From: an uncultured Clostridia bacterium
GTDB lineage: Bacteria > Bacillota > Clostridia > CAKSNL01 > HGM11501
Direction: 5' to 3'
Assembly: GCA_934476235.1 (NCBI GenBank)
Contig: CAKSNL010000001.1
Location: 310,001-374,000 of the forward strand
DNA length: 64,000 bases
Shown: positions 15,491-24,986 of the stretch, in pieces
Layout: the number at the start of each line of letters is the position of its first letter
How positions within the stretch are numbered: position 1 is the first letter of the stretch
Made by a program: the position numbers and the translations under genes
The notes under the pieces: model-generated
Told to the model about the DNA's origin: nothing
Seen by the model: the letters and a program-made list of their open reading frames with translations, nothing else
Database searches by the model: none

Positions 15491-16075
15491 TTATCCTATT
15501 GAAAATCCCGAGAAGCCCAAGAACGCCATCGCCAGAAGCGAAGCGGATATGAGCGCTATCGGAAAGCCGGAGAGAGCCTTCGGATAGTCCGCGGTCTTTA
15601 ACCTCTCTCTCACTCCGGCAAGGAGCAATATCGCAAGGAGAAATCCTATTCCTGCGGAAAAGCCGTACCAAACCGCGGAAAAAACGTCCGCCGTTTCCTC
15701 GGACGCGGTGATCGCAACGCCCAAAACCGCGCAGTTAGTCGTTATCAGGGGGAGATATATCCCGAGCGACGAGTAAAGCGCCGGGAGCGACTTTTGTAAA
15801 AACATCTCTACAAACTGAACGAGCGACGCGATGATTAAAATAAATACTATCGTCTGAAGATACTCCATTCCGAGCGGCTTTAATATGTACTTTTCCGCCA
15901 GAAACGTCATAAGATTCGAAAGCGACATTACAAAAGTAACCGCCATTCCCATTCCGAGAGCGGTATCCACCTTTTTCGAAACGCCGAGGAAGGGGCAGAT
16001 GCCCATGAACTGAACAAGCACGAAATTTTCAACCAATATCGCTGTAAGCGATATTGTAAAAAGCTCTATTAACAC
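15491..16075 (-). CDS. rnfA: Rnf complex membrane subunit A
   Basis: A 194-aa six-helix membrane subunit, a homologue of RnfE and NqrE. The N-terminal signature LVENFVLVQFMGICPFLGVSKK carries the conserved Cys thought to ligate the intramembrane Fe-S cluster shared with RnfE, and a second conserved Cys lies in TTNCAVLGVA. It forms part of the ion-translocating core. It starts 3 bp after rnfE ends and precedes rnfB by 13 bp. Confidence 0.95.
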   Translation of the reverse strand: MLIELFTISLTAILVENFVLVQFMGICPFLGVSKKVDTALGMGMAVTFVMSLSNLMTFLAEKYILKPLGMEYLQTIVFILIIASLVQFVEMFLQKSLPALYSSLGIYLPLITTNCAVLGVAITASEETADVFSAVWYGFSAGIGFLLAILLLAGVRERLKTADYPKALSGFPIALISASLLAMAFLGFSGFSIG

Positions 16076-16078
16076 TTA

Positions 16079-16642
16079 TTAAGCACCTTCCTTTCCCGTG
16101 ATGACGCCGACAGCCGCCAAAAGGAGCCCCAGAATAAGGAATCCTCCGGGAGGCTGAGTGATAATGCCGATTCCGCAGACAGTTCCCAGAAACTGCCTTA
16201 CCGCTGAAATAACAGTCAGCGACACCGTAAACCCGAGCCCCATGCCGAGACCGTCCAAAAGCGAAGGAAGCGGCGTGTTTTTGGAGGCGAACGCCTCTGC
16301 GCGCGCCAGGATTATACAGTTTACAACAATAAGCGGGATGAAAATTCCGAGGCTCTTGTAAAGGTCGGGAATATACGCCTGCAAAAGAAGCTGAACGACC
16401 GTTACAAAGCTTGCTATAACGACAATATATGCCGCGATTCTCACCCTCTGCGGAATAAATTTCCGGAGAAGAGAAATGAAAAGGTTTGAAAACATCAGTA
16501 CAAGCGTTGCGGAAAGTCCCATTCCGATTCCGTTCGCAATGCTTGTCGTGACCGCCAGAGTCGGGCACATTCCGAGCACCTGAACAAAGGTGGGGTTCTG
16601 CGTTATGATGCCTCTTTTAAGGCTTTCTTTTAAGAGCTTCAT
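16079..16642 (-). CDS. rnfE: Rnf complex membrane subunit E
   Basis: A 187-aa six-helix subunit, pseudo-symmetric partner of RnfA. Family landmarks are GIITQNPTFVQVLGMCPTLAVTTS with the conserved Cys near residue 27, and IVVNCIILARAEAFASKN. It overlaps rnfG by 4 bp. It translocates Na+ or H+ together with RnfA, RnfD and RnfG. Confidence 0.95.
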   Translation of the reverse strand: MKLLKESLKRGIITQNPTFVQVLGMCPTLAVTTSIANGIGMGLSATLVLMFSNLFISLLRKFIPQRVRIAAYIVVIASFVTVVQLLLQAYIPDLYKSLGIFIPLIVVNCIILARAEAFASKNTPLPSLLDGLGMGLGFTVSLTVISAVRQFLGTVCGIGIITQPPGGFLILGLLLAAVGVITGKEGA

Positions 16643-17214
16643 CTGATCCCCTCCTTTTCAAAATAGTCCTTTGCTATCTCTGCGGCATTATTAACGCCAT
16701 TTTTAATGCCGTTAGTGGTCTTTGTTGCGCCGGTGATAGCCTCAATCGTTCCGCCGGTGCCGTTTTCCGTTCCGAGCATAACAGGAGTTTTTAAATTCTT
16801 AAACTGATTTTTAAACCCGTCCGTGTCAGCCAGTGCGCCGAGACCGGGAGTTTCGGAGTGCTCCATTATGTTGATGCCGGTAACTGTTTCGCCGTCGGAC
16901 GCTATTCCAGTCATGAACACGAGTCCCGAATTATAGCCCTTGACGCTCTGCTTAATGCAGATTCCTATCACGTTTCCGTCGGAATCCTTGGCAAGCGCAC
17001 CCTCAACTTTTTCGCCGTATGATGAAAGGTCAACATTCAAAAACTCGGCTTCGCCCATTACCGCCTCGCAGCTTTCCTTAAAGGCAATGCTGTTATTTTC
17101 CTCAATTTTTGACTTGGTCAGCATATTGACAAAAGCTAAAATGAGGGTGGAAACAAAGCAGATGATAAAAAGCCTTAAAGCAACGGTAACTATGCCCTCT
17201 TTGTTCTTTGCCAT
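16639..17214 (-). CDS. rnfG: Rnf complex flavoprotein subunit G
   Basis: A 191-aa subunit with one N-terminal membrane helix (about 8-32) and an extracytoplasmic FMN-binding domain. The flavinylation motif TGAT is at residues 161-164 (EAITGATKTT); the closing Thr is expected to carry covalent FMN, which normally needs the transferase ApbE, encoded elsewhere. It overlaps rnfD by 25 bp, which implies tight coupling. Confidence 0.95.
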   Translation of the reverse strand: MAKNKEGIVTVALRLFIICFVSTLILAFVNMLTKSKIEENNSIAFKESCEAVMGEAEFLNVDLSSYGEKVEGALAKDSDGNVIGICIKQSVKGYNSGLVFMTGIASDGETVTGINIMEHSETPGLGALADTDGFKNQFKNLKTPVMLGTENGTGGTIEAITGATKTTNGIKNGVNNAAEIAKDYFEKEGIR

Positions 17215-18167
17215 TTTGACGCCTCCCCGAATCTTTTATTTTTGCACACTCTGTCAATAAGCGGAGTCGCCGCGTTCATCAAAAGTATGGAATAGCTGAC
17301 TCCCTCGGGGTAACCGCCCCATGTTCTTATTGAAACGGTTAAAATACCGCAAAGTATTCCCGCCGCAATCATTCCCTTCCCGGTTATGGGCGTTGTGACA
17401 TAGTCGGTCGCCATGAAAAACGCGCCGAGCATGAGTCCGCCCGAGAAAATGCTTTTAAGAACAAGCTCAGAATCAAACCCGGAAACAAAATATGTAAGCA
17501 CCGCCACAGTAAGAATAAAGCTTACCGGGATGTGCGGCTTTATTATCTTTTTAACCATGAGATAAAGTCCGCCGAGAATAAGCAAAAGCGCGCTGACCTC
17601 GCCTATACATCCGCCGGTTTTTCCGAGGAACATGTCCAAAAGCGAAGGATCGGCGTTTCCAAGGTCCGAAAGCGGCGTCGCTCCGGTTGCCGCGTCCACC
17701 GCGCTGAATGTGCGGTCAAAAGGAAGCGCCCACCTTGTCATATTCGAAGCGAAGGACGCCATTAAGAATGCGCGCGCCGAAAGCGCCGGGTTCATGAAGT
17801 TGCAGCCCAGACCGCCGAACATCATTTTCACTACTACAATTGCAAAAACGCAGCCCATCGCCGCCTGCCAGAAAGGCATCAGCGAGGAAACGTTCATCGC
17901 AATCAAAAGTCCCGTAACCGCCGCGCTCATATCGCCCACGGTGTTCTTTTTATGCATTACGAGATTATAGACCGTTTCGGAAAGCACCGACACAGAAACG
18001 CACACCAAAATCATTAAAAGCGCACGCAGCCCGAATACGTAAACGCCCCAGAGAGCCGCCGGGCACAGTGCAAGGAGCACGTTTAACATTATGCTTGCGG
18101 TTTTTTTATAGCTTCTTAAGTGCGGCGTTTCGGAAACCACAAGGAGTTTTTCATCAAAATTTTCCAT
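17190..18167 (-). CDS. rnfD: Rnf complex membrane flavoprotein subunit D
   Basis: A 325-aa polytopic membrane subunit homologous to NqrB. The covalent-FMN motif TGATPL is at residues 161-166. The region FGGLGCNFMNPALSARAFL (about 117-135) and the second-half MLGAFFMATDYVTTPITGKG are characteristic. It is a main part of the ion channel. It lies between rnfC (9-bp gap) and rnfG. Confidence 0.95.
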   Translation of the reverse strand: MENFDEKLLVVSETPHLRSYKKTASIMLNVLLALCPAALWGVYVFGLRALLMILVCVSVSVLSETVYNLVMHKKNTVGDMSAAVTGLLIAMNVSSLMPFWQAAMGCVFAIVVVKMMFGGLGCNFMNPALSARAFLMASFASNMTRWALPFDRTFSAVDAATGATPLSDLGNADPSLLDMFLGKTGGCIGEVSALLLILGGLYLMVKKIIKPHIPVSFILTVAVLTYFVSGFDSELVLKSIFSGGLMLGAFFMATDYVTTPITGKGMIAAGILCGILTVSIRTWGGYPEGVSYSILLMNAATPLIDRVCKNKRFGEASKWQRTKRA

Positions 18168-18176
18168 AATTTCACC

Positions 18177-19472
18177 CTACCTTCCGTTTCTGAGCGCGCT
18201 TTTTCCGCGCCTTATCGTCGCAACAGGGTTCCTGTCGGACGGGCAGGAATATGCGCAGCATCCGCACTCAATGCAGGACATGATGCCGTTTTTCTTTGCC
18301 CCGTCCCAGTCTTTTTCCGCAACGAGCTCCGAAAGGGTAAGCGGCTCAAGTCCCATGGGACAGGCGAAAACGCACGATCCGCATCTTATGCACTTTTCCT
18401 CGGTCTTTGTTCCGAGCTCCTCATCCGTAAGCGCCAAAAGACCGGACGTTGTTTTCATCACAGGCACAGATAAGCTGTACTGACTCTGCCCCATCATCGG
18501 TCCTCCGGCAATTATCTTTGCCGGCTGGGTGACAAATCCGCCCGCGCTCTCAAAGACAAAGGAGAACGGAGTTCCGATTTTAACAAGGAAGTTTGACGGG
18601 CGTTTTACCGCCGCTCCGGCAACCGTGACAATTCTTTCGGTTACCGGGATTCCGCGGCGGACCGCTCTGCTCATCGACGAAACCGTGTCCACGTTGAACA
18701 CCAAAACGCCGACGTCCGCCGGGAGTCCGCCCTCCGGCACAAAGCGCCCCGTAACCGCGCGGATAAGCTGCTTTTCGCTTCCCTGAGGGTATTTGGTTTT
18801 TAAGACCTTTAAGTGCATGCTGGACTTTAAAAGGGGCGCTATCTTTCCCGAAACATCCCTCTTATTATCCTCAAGCGCAATTACCGCGCGCTTGATTCCG
18901 AGAGCGTGAATGACTATGTCGATACCGTCTATCATATCGGAGGGTGACTCGGACAAAATCCTGTAGTCGCTCGTTAAGTAAGGCTCGCACTCCGACGCGT
19001 TTATTATGACCGTGTCAATCTTTTTGTCGGTCGCCAGCTTGACGTGTGAGGGAAAGCCCGCGCCGCCCATTCCGACAATGCCGGCGCGCCTGATAAGTTC
19101 TATAAGCTTTTCGCGCGAAACGTATCCCGTCGGATAATGCTCAAACGGGGCTTCCTCATCATCCGTAAAATCGTTTTTGATTATGACCGCGTCCGCCTCG
19201 TCCCCCCGCGGGGTGAGCGCACGCGTCACCTTATCCACCGCGCCGGACACAGACGAGTGTATCGGCGCGGACATAAATTCAGGGCTTTCGGCAATAATCT
19301 GCCCCTTTTTAACTATGTCGCCCTTTTTAACCGTCGGAACGGTTCCCCTTCCGCCCTGATTCAATAAAAAGGTATATTCCTCACATTCCGAAAGTTTTTC
19401 AATCGGTCTTTCCTTTGTCTGCTCCTTATGGTCATTCGGATGAATACCGCCCTTAAACCCTGAAAAAAGCAT
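18177..19472 (-). CDS. rnfC: Rnf complex NADH/FMN and Fe-S subunit C
   Basis: A 431-aa peripheral subunit where NAD+ is reduced. It has an N-terminal barrel-sandwich domain (GGIHPNDHKEQT), the nucleotide/FMN loop GMGGAGFPSHVKL (about 137-149), a SLBB-like domain, and C-terminal clusters CIRCGSCVFACP and CIECGCCAYSCP. It starts 12 bp after the GH3 gene ends, with no terminator between, so rnf expression is probably linked to the upstream glucan genes. Confidence 0.95.
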   Translation of the reverse strand: MLFSGFKGGIHPNDHKEQTKERPIEKLSECEEYTFLLNQGGRGTVPTVKKGDIVKKGQIIAESPEFMSAPIHSSVSGAVDKVTRALTPRGDEADAVIIKNDFTDDEEAPFEHYPTGYVSREKLIELIRRAGIVGMGGAGFPSHVKLATDKKIDTVIINASECEPYLTSDYRILSESPSDMIDGIDIVIHALGIKRAVIALEDNKRDVSGKIAPLLKSSMHLKVLKTKYPQGSEKQLIRAVTGRFVPEGGLPADVGVLVFNVDTVSSMSRAVRRGIPVTERIVTVAGAAVKRPSNFLVKIGTPFSFVFESAGGFVTQPAKIIAGGPMMGQSQYSLSVPVMKTTSGLLALTDEELGTKTEEKCIRCGSCVFACPMGLEPLTLSELVAEKDWDGAKKNGIMSCIECGCCAYSCPSDRNPVATIRRGKSALRNGR

Positions 19473-19484
19473 TTAATAACCTCC

Positions 19485-21638
19485 TTATTCGGTTACCTCA
19501 AACGAAGCCTCAAGGCTTTTATCGTCAGAATCGTGAGCGATCCAGAGCTTGAAGTCTCCGGGCTCGGTAACCTTTTCCATTTCGTTGTTCGTGAAAGCAA
19601 GGTCCTTCGCGTGAAGCTCAAACGTCACGCGCTCGCTTTCGCCCTTCTTCAAGAAGAGCTTTTTATAGCCCTTAAGCTCCGCAACGGGACGCACGCGGCT
19701 TCCGAAAAGATCGCGCGTGTAGAGCTGAACAACGTCCGCTCCGTCGTAGTTACCGGTGTTTTTAACCGTTACGCTGACCTTAATCATGCCGTCGGCTGTC
19801 ATCTTGTCCGACGAGAGCTCAAGATCGGAATATTCAAATTCGGTGTAGGACTTTCCGTATCCGAAGGGATAGAGCGCGCCGATCGGGCAGTCCATATATT
19901 TAGCCTCATAGTGAACCTTTCCGAGAGGCGGTCTTCCGGTCGAATAATGGTTATAGTATACGGGAACCTGACCGGTCGTTCTCGGAAAGCTTACCGTTAT
20001 GTGACCGGACGGATTGTGGCGTCCCGTTATAACCTGGGCAACCGCGTCACCCTCGGCAACTCCGAGCTGCCAGATGTAAACAATTGCCGCCGCGCGGTCC
20101 TTATACTCTGTTAAAATTAGAGGTCTTCCCGCGCCAACGAGCATTACGACCTTTTTGCCGGTCGCAAAAAGCTTTTCAAGGAGCATCTTCTGCTCATCCG
20201 GAAGCTCAAGGCTTGACTTGCTCCTCGCCTCGCCCGCCATAGCGTTTCCTTCGCCGACGCATGCAAAGATAATGTCCGCCTCAGATGCCTTTTTAACCGC
20301 CTCGTCTATAGACTTTTCATCAACCGTTTCATCATCTACCGAAAATCCGGGTGCAACAGTCATATCGGAGAAGTATTTTCCCATGCCCTCGGCAATCGAA
20401 ACGTTCTTTTCCTCCTCGAAAACGCACGCCCAGCAGCCCGCCATATTCTTCTTATCGTCCGCAAGCGGTCCCGTCAAAGCAATTTTCTCGGTTCCCTTTA
20501 AGGGAAGCGTTCCGTCGTTTTCCATCAAAACTATTGCGTTTTTTGCACACTCGAGCGCATTTTTTATCGCTCTCGGTGTATAAGCTCCCGTTTTTTCCTC
20601 CTCGGGGTCAACATAGGGATTCTCGAAAAGTCCGAGCATTATCTTAAGAGTAAGAATAACCCTTACAGAATCGTCAACAAGCTTGGGATCGATCTTTCCT
20701 TCTTCAATCAATACAGGGAGATTGTCGTTATAAAGATCGCCCGCCATTAACATATCGACACCGCCGCCGAAGCCGAGGAGCGCCGCCTCCTTGCCGTCCT
20801 TCGCATAGCCGTGCTGGCGAAGCTCGTTGACCGCCATCGCGTCGCTTACAACGAAGCCCTCAAAGCCGAGCTTGCCGCGAAGAACATCGCGGAGCAGGAA
20901 TTTATTTCCCGTGCAGGGCACTCCGTTAAAGTCGTTGAATGCCGACATGACGGTTGCCGCTCCCTCGTCAATTCCCGCCTTGAAGGAAGGAAGATATACG
21001 TCATAAAGCGTCTGAAGCGACATGTCAACGCTGTTATAGTCCCGTCCGCCTTCGCATGCGCCGTACGCAACATAGTGCTTCATGCATGCCAAAACCTTGC
21101 CCTTTGCGCCGATCTCGTCGCCCTGATAGCCGCGCACCGCTGCCCTTGCAAAGTCGGAGCAAAGATATGTATCCTCGCCGTAACCCTCGGCTATTCTTCC
21201 CCATCTGGGATCGCGCGCTATATCAACCATGGGCGAAAACGTCCACTTAATACCTGACTTATAGCATTCCTCGGCAGCGTCCGAGCAGCACTGCTCGGCA
21301 AGAGCAGGCTCCCACGTGCAGGACTGAGCGAGCGGAATCGGCGCCGTCGTCTTATATCCGTGGATAACGTCCTCCGCGAAAAGTGCCGGAATCTTGAGCC
21401 TTGTGATGGATAATAAAAGCTCCTGAATACGGTTTGTCTTCTCCGCACCCTTTATGGTGAGGTAGGAGCCAACCTTGCCTTCCGCAAAGTGATCCTCAAA
21501 ATACTGCTCGTCGTTTGTGTAAATTGACGTTCCGAACTGCGATATCTGACCTATCTTCTCTGTCAGAGTCATTTTGCCAAGAAGCTCGTTCGCCCTTTTT
21601 AACGCCTCTTTGTACTTTTTCTGTTTGCTGATTTTCAT
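19485..21638 (-). CDS. GH3 beta-glucosidase
   Basis: A 717-aa glycoside hydrolase family 3 enzyme without a signal peptide, hence cytosolic. It has the N-terminal TIM-barrel (about 15-330) with DPRWGRIAEGYGED, KHYVAYG and the nucleophile Asp266 in GFVVSDAMAV. A central alpha/beta sandwich follows (about 365-560). The C-terminal fibronectin-III-like domain (about 600-717) contains VKNTGNYDGADVVQLY. It resembles BglX-type beta-glucosidases that cleave cello- or sophoro-oligosaccharides; some relatives act on xylosides. It overlaps the PAP2 gene by 4 bp and leads into rnfC. Confidence 0.9.
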   Translation of the reverse strand: MKISKQKKYKEALKRANELLGKMTLTEKIGQISQFGTSIYTNDEQYFEDHFAEGKVGSYLTIKGAEKTNRIQELLLSITRLKIPALFAEDVIHGYKTTAPIPLAQSCTWEPALAEQCCSDAAEECYKSGIKWTFSPMVDIARDPRWGRIAEGYGEDTYLCSDFARAAVRGYQGDEIGAKGKVLACMKHYVAYGACEGGRDYNSVDMSLQTLYDVYLPSFKAGIDEGAATVMSAFNDFNGVPCTGNKFLLRDVLRGKLGFEGFVVSDAMAVNELRQHGYAKDGKEAALLGFGGGVDMLMAGDLYNDNLPVLIEEGKIDPKLVDDSVRVILTLKIMLGLFENPYVDPEEEKTGAYTPRAIKNALECAKNAIVLMENDGTLPLKGTEKIALTGPLADDKKNMAGCWACVFEEEKNVSIAEGMGKYFSDMTVAPGFSVDDETVDEKSIDEAVKKASEADIIFACVGEGNAMAGEARSKSSLELPDEQKMLLEKLFATGKKVVMLVGAGRPLILTEYKDRAAAIVYIWQLGVAEGDAVAQVITGRHNPSGHITVSFPRTTGQVPVYYNHYSTGRPPLGKVHYEAKYMDCPIGALYPFGYGKSYTEFEYSDLELSSDKMTADGMIKVSVTVKNTGNYDGADVVQLYTRDLFGSRVRPVAELKGYKKLFLKKGESERVTFELHAKDLAFTNNEMEKVTEPGDFKLWIAHDSDDKSLEASFEVTE

Positions 21639-22492
21639 TTAACATGTTCCTTTCTGTATATAATTTTCTTAATTATGTAAGGAGCTCCCGCGGTTATCGC
21701 AGCTCCGAAAATGATATATTCCAAAAACGCCGTAACGGGAACCGAGGTGTCCAGCGGTATAAAAAGCGCTTTGACCGCAAGGATCACAATAAGTCCGATG
21801 GCTGACGCTGCCGCCTTTTTCCCGATTCCGGAGGGCACACTGTAATTTATGTACTTTTCCTCTAATATAAATCCCGTCACCGCGCCGAGCGACAGTGCAG
21901 TCATTATGACAAGGTTTCTGTCAAGCTTATAGATAACGGCAAAAAGCGCCGACAGTGCCGAAATTATGTATAAAAGACTGTAGTGCCCGCTCTTTTCGGC
22001 TTTATCATATATCCACACCGCAAAAAGCGATGTAAATATTCCCAGCACCGCGCCGACCGTAACGTCCAAAACCGAGTGCATCCCAAGATACATCCGGCTT
22101 ATCATGATAAGCGCCGTCAGCACCGTTCCCGCTGCCAGAACCTTCTTTTTCCGCCCGGTCATTATGTACGCCGCCGTGCTGATTCCGGACGCCTGCTGAG
22201 AGTGCCCGGACGGGAAGGAATATCCGTCGGTCGTATCCAGTCTTTTTATTGCCGGGTCTTTCAAAAACGGGCGCGGAATCTTAAAAAAGAGCTTGATTGC
22301 CGTGTTTACGGTTACCGCCGAAACGATCGAAAGCGCCGTGATGATTCCGGAGCGCTTGTTCACCGACCAGAATATGACGACAGCGATTATGCAAAGCGGA
22401 TTTTCGGTTATTACGTCCGATAAGAGCTTCATAAACGCCGTTAAAAAATCTGACCCGAAGCTCTGCAAAAATAAATTTACGCTGTACATCAC
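21635..22492 (-). CDS. PAP2-family membrane phosphatase
   Basis: A 285-aa membrane protein with the three PAP2 motifs: KIPRPF (KxxxxxxRP type, about 70-77), PSGH (about 93-96) and SRMYLGMHSVLDV (SR-x5-H). About seven or eight helices follow the pattern of lipid or undecaprenyl-pyrophosphate phosphatases, with a longer C-terminal membrane region. It probably dephosphorylates a lipid at the outer face. It overlaps malQ and the GH3 gene by 4 bp each, an odd partner for glucan enzymes. Confidence 0.88.
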   Translation of the reverse strand: MMYSVNLFLQSFGSDFLTAFMKLLSDVITENPLCIIAVVIFWSVNKRSGIITALSIVSAVTVNTAIKLFFKIPRPFLKDPAIKRLDTTDGYSFPSGHSQQASGISTAAYIMTGRKKKVLAAGTVLTALIMISRMYLGMHSVLDVTVGAVLGIFTSLFAVWIYDKAEKSGHYSLLYIISALSALFAVIYKLDRNLVIMTALSLGAVTGFILEEKYINYSVPSGIGKKAAASAIGLIVILAVKALFIPLDTSVPVTAFLEYIIFGAAITAGAPYIIKKIIYRKEHVK

Positions 22493-23925
22493 TTTGCCCT
22501 CTTGTAAAGCTCAAGCCACGATTTGTACTTTTCCCTGTCGATCGAGCATATCTGCTCTTTGGTAACGCGGTACTGCCAGTTTCCGTCCGCCTTACCGGGG
22601 ATGTTTAACCTCGTGTCCGACCCATAGCCCAAAAGGTCCTGAATCGGCAGTATCACGAGCCCCGCATGGCTTGCATACATCGTTCTTATAATACTGTCAT
22701 AGCCACTGTCCCAGTTTTCCGATTCATATCCCGAATAGCGCATAAGGCGGCGCCTCAAATTATCTCCAAGCTCCCAGACAAAGCCCAGAAGCGTGTTATT
22801 GTCGTGAGTTCCGGTATATGCAACAGAGTTATTTTCATAGTTATGCGGAAGGTGCGGATTGTCATCCTCCGAAATAAATCCGAACTGGAGCACCCTCATT
22901 CCGGGAAAACCGCTGTATGACACAAGCTCTGTAACCTCCTCGCTTATGTCGCCCAGATCCTCCGCGATTATAAGCTTATCCTTCGCACATTTTTTGATAA
23001 CGTCGATAAAATCTTTCCCGGGTCCCTTCATCCACTTTCCGTTTCTGGCGTCCGGATCCTTTTCGGGAATCGCATAATACGATTCAAGACCCCTGAAATG
23101 GTCGATTCTTATTCCGTCAAACATCGAAAGCATGTGCTCAATGCGTTCGCGCCACCACCTGTAGCCGTCCGACTTCATCCTGTCCCAGTCATACAAGGGG
23201 TTTCCCCACTTCTGCCCGGAGGCGGAAAAATAGTCCGGCGGAACTCCGGCAACCAAAGAGGGTCTCCCCTCTTCGTCCAGCAAAAACTGGTCCTTATTCG
23301 CCCACACGTCCGCACTGTCGTAAGCCACATATATCGGAATATCTCCGATAATCTTTATTCCGCGGCTGTTGGCATAGCTTTTCACAGAACTCCACTGAGT
23401 GAAAAACTTATACTGGATAAAGTGCCACATAAAAATAATGTCGCCATCCGTCCTGTCGCTTTCAAAGTCGCGCCACATTTTCTCGCCGTTCGACTTTTTG
23501 AGCGCCATAAAGCGCGAGAACGCCTCAAGATGCGGGTGCTCTTTTATAAAGCTTTCGATGGCTCCCTTGTCGCCGACTCTCCGGGACGCCTTATACAAAA
23601 GGTCGCACCTGGTATGATAGAGCCTGACAAATTCCGCACTGTAAGGCGTCGTCTGTCTCGCGGAGGAAAGCTCCTCATCGGTTAAAAGTCCCTCATCCTT
23701 AAGCGACTTAAGGTCAACAAAATAAGGATTTCCGGCAAAAGCGGAATATGATTTATAGGGCGAATTGCACTCGTCCACCATCCCGAAGGGAAGCACCTGC
23801 CAGTATGAAAAGCCCGTATCCGCCAAAAAATCGATAAACTCTCTTGCTTCCTTGCCGAAGCTGCCGCATCCGTAATCTCCCCAGAGTGAGGAAATATGCA
23901 TCAAAACACCGGCAGAACGTTTCAT
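22489..23925 (-). CDS. malQ: 4-alpha-glucanotransferase (amylomaltase)
   Basis: A 478-aa GH77 enzyme that moves maltosyl units between alpha-1,4-glucans. Conserved blocks are SAGVLMHISSLWGDYGCGSFG at the N-terminus, SYWQVLPFG, the nucleophile Asp in IRIDHFRGLESYY, the acid/base Glu in IIAEDLGDI, and AYTGTHDNNT. The start is the ATG at 23925 (MKRSAG); GGGAG lies 11 nt upstream. It is the first gene of a packed run that ends with rnfB. Confidence 0.93.
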   Translation of the reverse strand: MKRSAGVLMHISSLWGDYGCGSFGKEAREFIDFLADTGFSYWQVLPFGMVDECNSPYKSYSAFAGNPYFVDLKSLKDEGLLTDEELSSARQTTPYSAEFVRLYHTRCDLLYKASRRVGDKGAIESFIKEHPHLEAFSRFMALKKSNGEKMWRDFESDRTDGDIIFMWHFIQYKFFTQWSSVKSYANSRGIKIIGDIPIYVAYDSADVWANKDQFLLDEEGRPSLVAGVPPDYFSASGQKWGNPLYDWDRMKSDGYRWWRERIEHMLSMFDGIRIDHFRGLESYYAIPEKDPDARNGKWMKGPGKDFIDVIKKCAKDKLIIAEDLGDISEEVTELVSYSGFPGMRVLQFGFISEDDNPHLPHNYENNSVAYTGTHDNNTLLGFVWELGDNLRRRLMRYSGYESENWDSGYDSIIRTMYASHAGLVILPIQDLLGYGSDTRLNIPGKADGNWQYRVTKEQICSIDREKYKSWLELYKRAK

Positions 23926-23972
23926 AATCAACACAACTCCCAACTTTCGTTTTAAAAAACATATATAAAAAT

Positions 23973-24001
23973 ATTATATCAAAAAAGCGTTGGTTTTTCA
24001 A
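23973..24001 (-). promoter_or_regulatory. Promoter of the malQ-PAP2-GH3-rnf run
   Basis: TTGAAA (24001-23996), 17 bp, TATAAT (23978-23973), about 48 bp before malQ. The -35 box overlaps the stop codon of the upstream AraC-family gene. It is the only good promoter I can see for the nine-gene run. Confidence 0.65.
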
Positions 24002-24876
24002 GGTTTTTTTGCCCACGAGCGGTATTTTCCGGGCGACATGTTCTTTTCCCTTTTAAAATCCCTGATAAAATGGCTCGATGTTGCATAGTCAAGCATCTGC
24101 GCTATCTCGGTAATGCTTTTGTCAGTGCACTTTAAAAGGCGCTGCGCCTCATGCGTTTTCAATCCCCTTGTGTACTCGGTGAAGCTCATATTCATAACCG
24201 ATTTAAAAAATCTTATGAAATATCCGTCGCTGAAATTACAGAATTTTGCCGCCTCATGCGTTTTAATACACCCGTTTTTCTCCTCCGCCATGTCCATGAG
24301 CTTTTTGAGCATGTCCGCATTGTCTTTTTTGGCGCCTCCGAAAAATGATATTATCTCCCCTCTTTTGTTCCACTCTGACAAAATGAGCGCGCAGAGCTTT
24401 ATCGTGTCCCCCCTTATTATGAGCTCATCGGCATAGTCCGTGCTCTCGGACCGGCGGAGCGATGAATGAAAGATCGACCTCATTTCGTCCGTCGCTTTTA
24501 TCACTCTCGAATGAGCCGGAGTCTTTAAGTTCATATAATACTCAAATTCCGTCCCCGTCTGCTCCTTTGTCACCAAAATATCGGGCAGCAGCTTTGCGAC
24601 GTAATTTACTCTGTCCCCGTCCTTTGCCATATAAAAATGATGAGGCTCTCCGGGAAAAACGGTGATGATATCGCCCGGGGAAATCGGATAGATCTTATCT
24701 CCGATATAGGCGTTCATTTCGCCCTGTTCAAGGTAAAAAAGCTCGATATATTTGTGAAAGTGATAATACCCCGTTCCGTCCACACACTCGGCGCGGAGGT
24801 TTTTCATTATCTGCACCAGGTACTGCACCGCCAGATGCTCCCCGTTTTTCTTCGCCATTCCCTCGTCCACGATCAT
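23998..24876 (-). CDS. AraC-family transcriptional regulator
   Basis: A 292-aa regulator with an N-terminal cupin (about 20-110: HFHKYIELFYLEQGEMNAYIG, SPGDIITVFPGEPHHFY) and C-terminal double HTH (about 195-290: FSDGYFIRFFKSVMNMSFTEY, then ATSSHFIRDFKREKNMSPGKY). The start is the ATG at 24876, 6 nt after GAGGTG; a GTG at 24885 is part of that binding site. It is upstream of malQ on the same strand and divergent from the ThuA-like gene, so either could be its target. Confidence 0.88.
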   Translation of the reverse strand: MIVDEGMAKKNGEHLAVQYLVQIMKNLRAECVDGTGYYHFHKYIELFYLEQGEMNAYIGDKIYPISPGDIITVFPGEPHHFYMAKDGDRVNYVAKLLPDILVTKEQTGTEFEYYMNLKTPAHSRVIKATDEMRSIFHSSLRRSESTDYADELIIRGDTIKLCALILSEWNKRGEIISFFGGAKKDNADMLKKLMDMAEEKNGCIKTHEAAKFCNFSDGYFIRFFKSVMNMSFTEYTRGLKTHEAQRLLKCTDKSITEIAQMLDYATSSHFIRDFKREKNMSPGKYRSWAKKP

Positions 24877-24986
24877 TTTCTTCACCTCAATGTCATAATT
24901 TTGCTATTTTTGGTTTGATTTATTATAGCATATCTTAAGTGAAAATGCTACATTATTTTTAAGATATTTTAAAGGGGGAAATAAAA

